DNA from: Rhizorhapis suberifaciens
GTDB taxonomy: Bacteria; Pseudomonadota; Alphaproteobacteria; Sphingomonadales; Sphingomonadaceae
Assembly (NCBI RefSeq): GCF_014200045.1
Contig: NZ_JACHOV010000004.1
Coordinates: forward strand, 62,001-126,000
Length of the DNA stretch: 64,000 nt
Direction of reading: 5' to 3'
Part shown: positions 60,431-64,000 of the stretch, piece after piece
Position numbering within the stretch: the stretch's first letter is position 1
How the letters are laid out: the number at the start of each line of letters is the position of its first letter
The notes under the pieces: model-generated
What the model saw: the letters and a program-made list of their open reading frames with translations, nothing else
Told to the model about the DNA's origin: nothing
Database searches by the model: none
Program-made: the position numbers and the translations under genes

Positions 60431-61888
60431 TTAAATCGGGAAATGCCCTGGTTCGGTCTCCATCGTAATCCAGCGCAGTTCCGTGAAGCTATCGATCCCC
60501 GCCTTGCCGCCGAAGCGGCCATATCCTGATGCACCGACGCCGCCGAAAGGCATCTGCGCCTCATCATGCACCGTGGGGCCGTTCACATGGCAAATGCCGG
60601 ATTTGATCTGCCGCGCGACGCGCAGGCCGCGCGCTGTGTCCCTGGTGAAGACGGCCGCGGACAGGCCGTATTCGCTGTCATTGGCAAGGCGAATGGCGTC
60701 GGCCTCATCTTTGGCGCGGATCATCGCTACGATCGGCCCGAAACTCTCGTCACGATAAAGCTTCATTCCGCTGGTGACGCCGTCCACGACGGTTGCGGGC
60801 ATAAGCACATTGTCTGCCTTGCCGCCGGAAAGGGCCTTCGCGCCTTTCGCTAGTGCATCGTCCAGAAGGCTGTTCACATGATCGACTGTCTTTTGGTCGA
60901 CCACGGCTCCAAGCGGCGTATTGCCTTGACGCGGATCGCCGACGGTGAGGCTGCTTGCCTTTGCGGCGAACTTCTGGGCGAAGGTGTCGGCGATCGCGTC
61001 GACCACAATGATGCGTTCGGTCGACATGCAGATCTGGCCCTGATTCATGAAAGCGCCAAACGCCGCAGCCTTTACCGCCTCATCCAGATCAGCGTCTTCC
61101 AGCACGATCAGCGGAGCCTTGCCGCCCAATTCCAGCAGGCAAGGCTTCAGATGCTCGGCTGCGCGCTTGGCAATAATCTTGCCAACTGCGGTCGAACCCG
61201 TGAAGTTGATCCGCTTGACTGCTGGATGATCGATGAGCGCGCCCACTATTTCACCTGCATCTTCGGGCGCATTGGTGATGGAGTTGACGACGCCGGAAGG
61301 GAACCCAGCCGAAGCAAAGGCCTCAATAATGACGGCGTGGGTGCGCGGGCAGCTTTCCGATGCCTTCATTATGACGGTATTGCCGCAAGCGAGAGGCATC
61401 GCGACAGCGCGGACACCAAGGATGATGGGGGCGTTCCATGGAGCAATGCCCAGGATTACGCCAACCGGCTCGCGGATCGCCATGGCAAGGCAGCCGGGCT
61501 TGTCCGAGGGAATGACCTCACCGCCGATCTGTGTTGTCATGGCGGCTGCTTCCCGCACCATCCCGGCGGCAAGGCCCAGATTGAATAGCGCCCAGCCTTT
61601 GGTGGCCCCGATTTCGGACATCATGGCATCGACGAAGTCGTCGGCGCGCGCCTCCAGCGCGGCAGCAGCCTTCATGAGCAGCGCGCGGCGCGCATTGGGA
61701 CCGGTGGCGGACCAGGCCGGAAAAGCGGCAGCAGCAGCTTCCGCCGCTCGCTCAACGTCCTTGAGACCGGCAGCGGGGGCGACGGTGGCAGCTTCGCCAG
61801 TAAGCGGATTGATGCGCAAAAAGGTCCGCCCAGCATCAGCGGCGGTCGAATTCCCGGCGATTGACATCAGCACAGATGTTGCTTCCAT
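60431..61888 (-). CDS. ligV: Vanillin dehydrogenase (aldehyde dehydrogenase family)
   Basis: 485 residues from ATG 61888 (AGGAGCGGG upstream; a longer start overlaps the ferC promoter). ALDH motifs: GIAPWNAPIILGVRAVAMPL, NFTGSTAVGKIIA (NAD site), LLELGGKAPLIVLEDADLDE (general-base Glu) and NQGQICMSTERI (catalytic Cys). It oxidises vanillin, and by relation syringaldehyde or protocatechualdehyde, to the acid. It opens the leftward catabolic run and is divergent from ferC. Confidence 0.92.
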   Translation of the reverse strand: MEATSVLMSIAGNSTAADAGRTFLRINPLTGEAATVAPAAGLKDVERAAEAAAAAFPAWSATGPNARRALLMKAAAALEARADDFVDAMMSEIGATKGWALFNLGLAAGMVREAAAMTTQIGGEVIPSDKPGCLAMAIREPVGVILGIAPWNAPIILGVRAVAMPLACGNTVIMKASESCPRTHAVIIEAFASAGFPSGVVNSITNAPEDAGEIVGALIDHPAVKRINFTGSTAVGKIIAKRAAEHLKPCLLELGGKAPLIVLEDADLDEAVKAAAFGAFMNQGQICMSTERIIVVDAIADTFAQKFAAKASSLTVGDPRQGNTPLGAVVDQKTVDHVNSLLDDALAKGAKALSGGKADNVLMPATVVDGVTSGMKLYRDESFGPIVAMIRAKDEADAIRLANDSEYGLSAAVFTRDTARGLRVARQIKSGICHVNGPTVHDEAQMPFGGVGASGYGRFGGKAGIDSFTELRWITMETEPGHFPI

Positions 61889-61930
61889 GGCCCGCTCCTG
61901 CTTTTTGTGTTGACCTAGCCCACTCAATAA

Positions 61931-61947
61931 TGTTGTGTCGCATAACA
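61931..61947. promoter_or_regulatory. Candidate FerC operator between ligV and ferC
   Basis: A 17-bp inverted repeat with arms TGTTGTG/CATAACA (6 of 7 complementary) around TCG, in the 75-bp gap between the divergent ligV and ferC genes. It overlaps the place where both promoters must lie. MarR-type regulators bind such short palindromes, so it is the leading site for FerC. Confidence 0.5.
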
Positions 61948-61963
61948 ATCAAGGAGATTTTCA

Positions 61964-62455
61964 ATGGCGTCGCCAAGCGGCATCGAAGCAGTTTCCGCCG
62001 AAGAGCCCCGCGACGGGGTTACGAACACGCGATTTCTGGACGGTCTGGTGGGATATTGGCTGCGCAGGGCCTCGAACGTTGTGTCGGCCGACTTTGCCAG
62101 TACCGTTCAGGAAGGAAGCGGTCTGCGCTCCGTACTGGTGTCGATTTTGTCGGTGGTCGACGCCAATCCCGGTATCAGCCAGACCCAATTAGGGCGCAGC
62201 CTCAACATTCAGCGGGCCAACATGGTGCCTCTGCTCTCCGGCCTTATCGATGACGGTTTGCTGAGACGGGAAGCGTCCGCGGAGGATAAGCGCGTGTTGG
62301 ATCTGTACATCACCCCTGCCGGTGAAACCAAGCTCAAAGAGGCGACGGCAATGATCATGGCGCATGAGAAGCGTCTGCTTGCCTCGTTCACTGCAAAGGA
62401 GCGCCAGACACTGATCGATCTGCTTGCCAAAATTACACGGGCAGAGGCCCAATAA
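61964..62455 (+). CDS. ferC: MarR-family regulator of hydroxycinnamate catabolism (FerC-like)
   Basis: 163 residues with a MarR winged helix: GLRSVLVSILSVVDANPGIS, QTQLGRSLNIQRANMVPLL (HTH), then the wing REASAEDKRVLDLYITPAGE. AGGAG precedes the ATG. In Sphingobium SYK-6 FerC represses ferBA and is released by hydroxycinnamoyl-CoA thioesters. The neighbourhood (ligV-ferB-ferA divergent, MFS transporter downstream) supports the same role. Confidence 0.9.
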   Translation: MASPSGIEAVSAEEPRDGVTNTRFLDGLVGYWLRRASNVVSADFASTVQEGSGLRSVLVSILSVVDANPGISQTQLGRSLNIQRANMVPLLSGLIDDGLLRREASAEDKRVLDLYITPAGETKLKEATAMIMAHEKRLLASFTAKERQTLIDLLAKITRAEAQ

Positions 62456-62483
62456 ATACAAATTATATAAAAAGGGGATGCCG

Positions 62484-63800
62484 ATGACCGCTGATCCGCG
62501 GGCAATCATAGCCGAATCCAAAATGACGCAGTTCCAGGTCGTGGCGATAGCAATCACGATTGGATTGAACGCGCTCGACGGCTTCGATGTTCTGGCCATC
62601 AGCTTTGCTTCGCCGGGAATTGCGGCTGAATGGGGCATCGATAGAGCCGCCTTGGGCGTGGTTCTGTCCATGGAACTGATAGGCATGGCCGTAGGATCGC
62701 TGCTGCTGGGTGGCGTGGCTGACAAGATCGGGCGCAGAACAACCATTCTTGGATGCCTAACCGCAATGGCGACGGGCATGTTCATGACCACGACCGTGTC
62801 AAGTATCGCCGCATTGTCGGCCTGGCGCGTCTTCACAGGCCTGGGGATCGGCGGGATGCTGACCGCCATCGCCGCGGCCGCGGCCGAACATTCGAACGCC
62901 CGCAGCCGCAATCTTTGCATTGCCCTGATGGCGATAGGCTATCCGCTTGGAGCCGTCATCGGCGGATCGGTCTCGGCGATGCTGCTCACTGCAAATGATT
63001 GGCGCGCGGTGTTCATTTTCGGTGGAATTGTGACCACGACTTTCATCCCGCTGGTCTGGTGGCGCCTGCCAGAGACAATTCCCTTCCTGACCCGCAAGCA
63101 GCCGGAACACGCCCTGCAGAAGATCAACCGCACCCTAAAGAGCCTGGGCCATGCAACTGTCAGCGCCCTTCCCGCTTTTGCGTCCGCAGAACAGCAGGAA
63201 CGATCGGTCCGCGATATTTTTAGGCCAGGCCTGATTGGGACGACCATTATCGTGACGCTGGCTTATTTCCTGCACATCACTACCTTTTATTTCATAATTA
63301 AGTGGATCCCCAAGCTCGTAGTGGACATGGGCTTTGAGCCGGCTTCTGCTGCCGGCGTCCTGGTATGGGCCAATGTCGGCGGCGCGAGCGGCGGAGCGAT
63401 GCTGGGAATCCTCGCGCGCTATATGCCGCTTAAATGGCTGACCATCGGCGTCCTGCTATGTTCCACGGCCATGGTGTCGGTGTTCGGAATGGGACAGTCC
63501 ACCTTGGCTCAGTTGGCTTTGGTCGCCGGGGCAACCGGGTTTTTCACCAATGCAGGCGTGGTGGGGCTGTACGCCATTTTTGCGCAGGCTTTTCCCACCC
63601 ATGTTCGCGCCACGGGAACAGGCTTTGCCATTGGCGTCGGCCGGGGTGGGGCGGCGCTGGCGCCCATGATTGGTGGGTTCCTGTTCAACGCCGGATATGG
63701 ACTGCAATGGGTAGCGATGTTTATGGGACTGGGTGCCTTTTTCGCGGGGATTGCGCTATGCTTCCTGCGCGAACGAAAGAGCGCAATCGAAGGAGGCTAA
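62484..63800 (+). CDS. MFS aromatic-acid/H+ symporter (AAHS family)
   Basis: 438 residues from ATG 62484 (AAAAAGGGG upstream; the longer frame overlaps ferC). Twelve membrane helices, with the AAHS signature DGFDVLAISFASPGIAAEWG in TM1 and GGVADKIGRRTTILG in the TM2-3 loop (variant of DRxGRR). Similar to PcaK/VanK-type transporters of protocatechuate and vanillate. In this position it most likely imports ferulate or related hydroxycinnamates, probably cotranscribed with ferC. Confidence 0.9.
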   Translation: MTADPRAIIAESKMTQFQVVAIAITIGLNALDGFDVLAISFASPGIAAEWGIDRAALGVVLSMELIGMAVGSLLLGGVADKIGRRTTILGCLTAMATGMFMTTTVSSIAALSAWRVFTGLGIGGMLTAIAAAAAEHSNARSRNLCIALMAIGYPLGAVIGGSVSAMLLTANDWRAVFIFGGIVTTTFIPLVWWRLPETIPFLTRKQPEHALQKINRTLKSLGHATVSALPAFASAEQQERSVRDIFRPGLIGTTIIVTLAYFLHITTFYFIIKWIPKLVVDMGFEPASAAGVLVWANVGGASGGAMLGILARYMPLKWLTIGVLLCSTAMVSVFGMGQSTLAQLALVAGATGFFTNAGVVGLYAIFAQAFPTHVRATGTGFAIGVGRGGAALAPMIGGFLFNAGYGLQWVAMFMGLGAFFAGIALCFLRERKSAIEGG

Positions 63801-63817
63801 TGAAAGGTTTACGGTAA
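63800..63817 (+). other. Five-codon leader between the MFS gene and ogt
   Basis: A perfect AAGGAGG precedes an ATG at 63800 that shares its A with the MFS stop and reads Met-Lys-Gly-Leu-Arg-stop. Its TAA overlaps the ATG of the ogt-like gene (TAATG). It looks like a translational coupling bridge rather than a functional peptide. Confidence 0.35.
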
Positions 63818-64000
63818 TGCCCACACTTTTCCTGGACCGGTATGATAGTCCCATCGGCACCATATTGCTGGTGACCGATGAAGACCGACGATTGCGCGCG
63901 CTGGATTTTGAGGATCATGAAGATCGCATGCGGCGGTTGTTGCGTCGGCACTATGGCACCGACCAGACACTATCCGTTCCCGCTCCAACCGCAATTCGCG
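63817..64000 (+). CDS. ogt: Methylated-DNA-protein cysteine methyltransferase, N-terminal part (cut by window edge)
   Basis: About 61 residues begin MPTLFLDRYDSPIGTILLV and continue with DRRLRALDFEDHEDRMRRLL, the N-terminal domain of Ogt/Ada-type O6-methylguanine methyltransferases (ribonuclease-H-like fold). The active-site PCHR motif would lie beyond the right edge. The ATG is reached through the TAATG overlap with the short leader. It is probably a DNA repair gene unrelated to the catabolic operon. Confidence 0.88.
   Translation, partial: MPTLFLDRYDSPIGTILLVTDEDRRLRALDFEDHEDRMRRLLRRHYGTDQTLSVPAPTAIR

Noticed and set aside
1-64000. CRISPR array, tRNA/rRNA genes, insertion sequences, phage or plasmid origin
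   Set aside because: No regularly spaced direct repeats, no cloverleaf-like segment in the gaps, no transposase or integrase motif were seen. A tRNAscan/ISfinder run would be needed to exclude small remnants.

Overview
The window reads as chromosomal DNA of a high-GC sphingomonad (Alphaproteobacteria, close to Sphingobium/Novosphingobium). This rests on the ferulate/vanillin genes (FerC-FerB-FerA-LigV type), a NOV1-like stilbene dioxygenase, a tonB-exbB-exbD-exbD set, a COQ9 protein and a RibB variant with a degenerate GTP-cyclohydrolase domain. No rRNA, tRNA, transposase, phage gene or CRISPR array was found.

Layout. (1) 1-5.6 kb: feoAB iron uptake (cut by the left edge), a COQ9-family gene, and a riboflavin run transcribed leftward (small membrane protein, ribD, ribE, HTH-ribBA, ribH). 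(2) 5.3-6.6 kb: two divergent stand-alone LuxR-type HTH genes around a 0.77-kb AT-rich spacer. (3) 6.7-18.8 kb: a compact natural-product operon transcribed leftward. It has a formyltransferase/NRPS with a flavin monooxygenase inserted in its A domain, a single-module PKS (KS-AT-KR-DH-ACP-TE) and a glycosyltransferase. (4) 19-43.3 kb: a polysaccharide locus in several divergent operons, with many glycosyltransferases, a sugar aminotransferase, an acetyltransferase, an acyl-CoA ligase plus ACP, a 2OG-Fe(II) oxygenase, Wzx, Wzy, an acyltransferase-glycosidase fusion, a WecG-type transferase, Wza, a beta-barrel, a Wzz-like copolymerase and a CpsD kinase. (5) 43.4-55.7 kb: housekeeping genes (peroxiredoxin, PilZ, hisC-tyrC, tonB system, hom, a dihydroorotase homologue, ygfZ, glutaminyl cyclase). 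(6) 55.7-63.8 kb: lignin-aromatic catabolism (stilbene dioxygenase, ferA, ferB, ligV on one strand; ferC and an aromatic-acid MFS transporter on the other), then the start of ogt.

How it works together. The EPS genes make a Wzx/Wzy-dependent exported polysaccharide carrying an amino sugar and probably acyl groups, although no initiating phosphoglycosyltransferase is in the window. The NRPS-PKS-GT operon is the most unusual part. By eye its A domain carries a glycine-type pocket, so I infer an N-formylglycyl starter, oxidised by the embedded monooxygenase, extended once by the PKS and perhaps glycosylated. The catabolic block takes up ferulate, activates it, cleaves it to vanillin and oxidises that to vanillate, while the stilbene dioxygenase feeds in further vanillin-type aldehydes.
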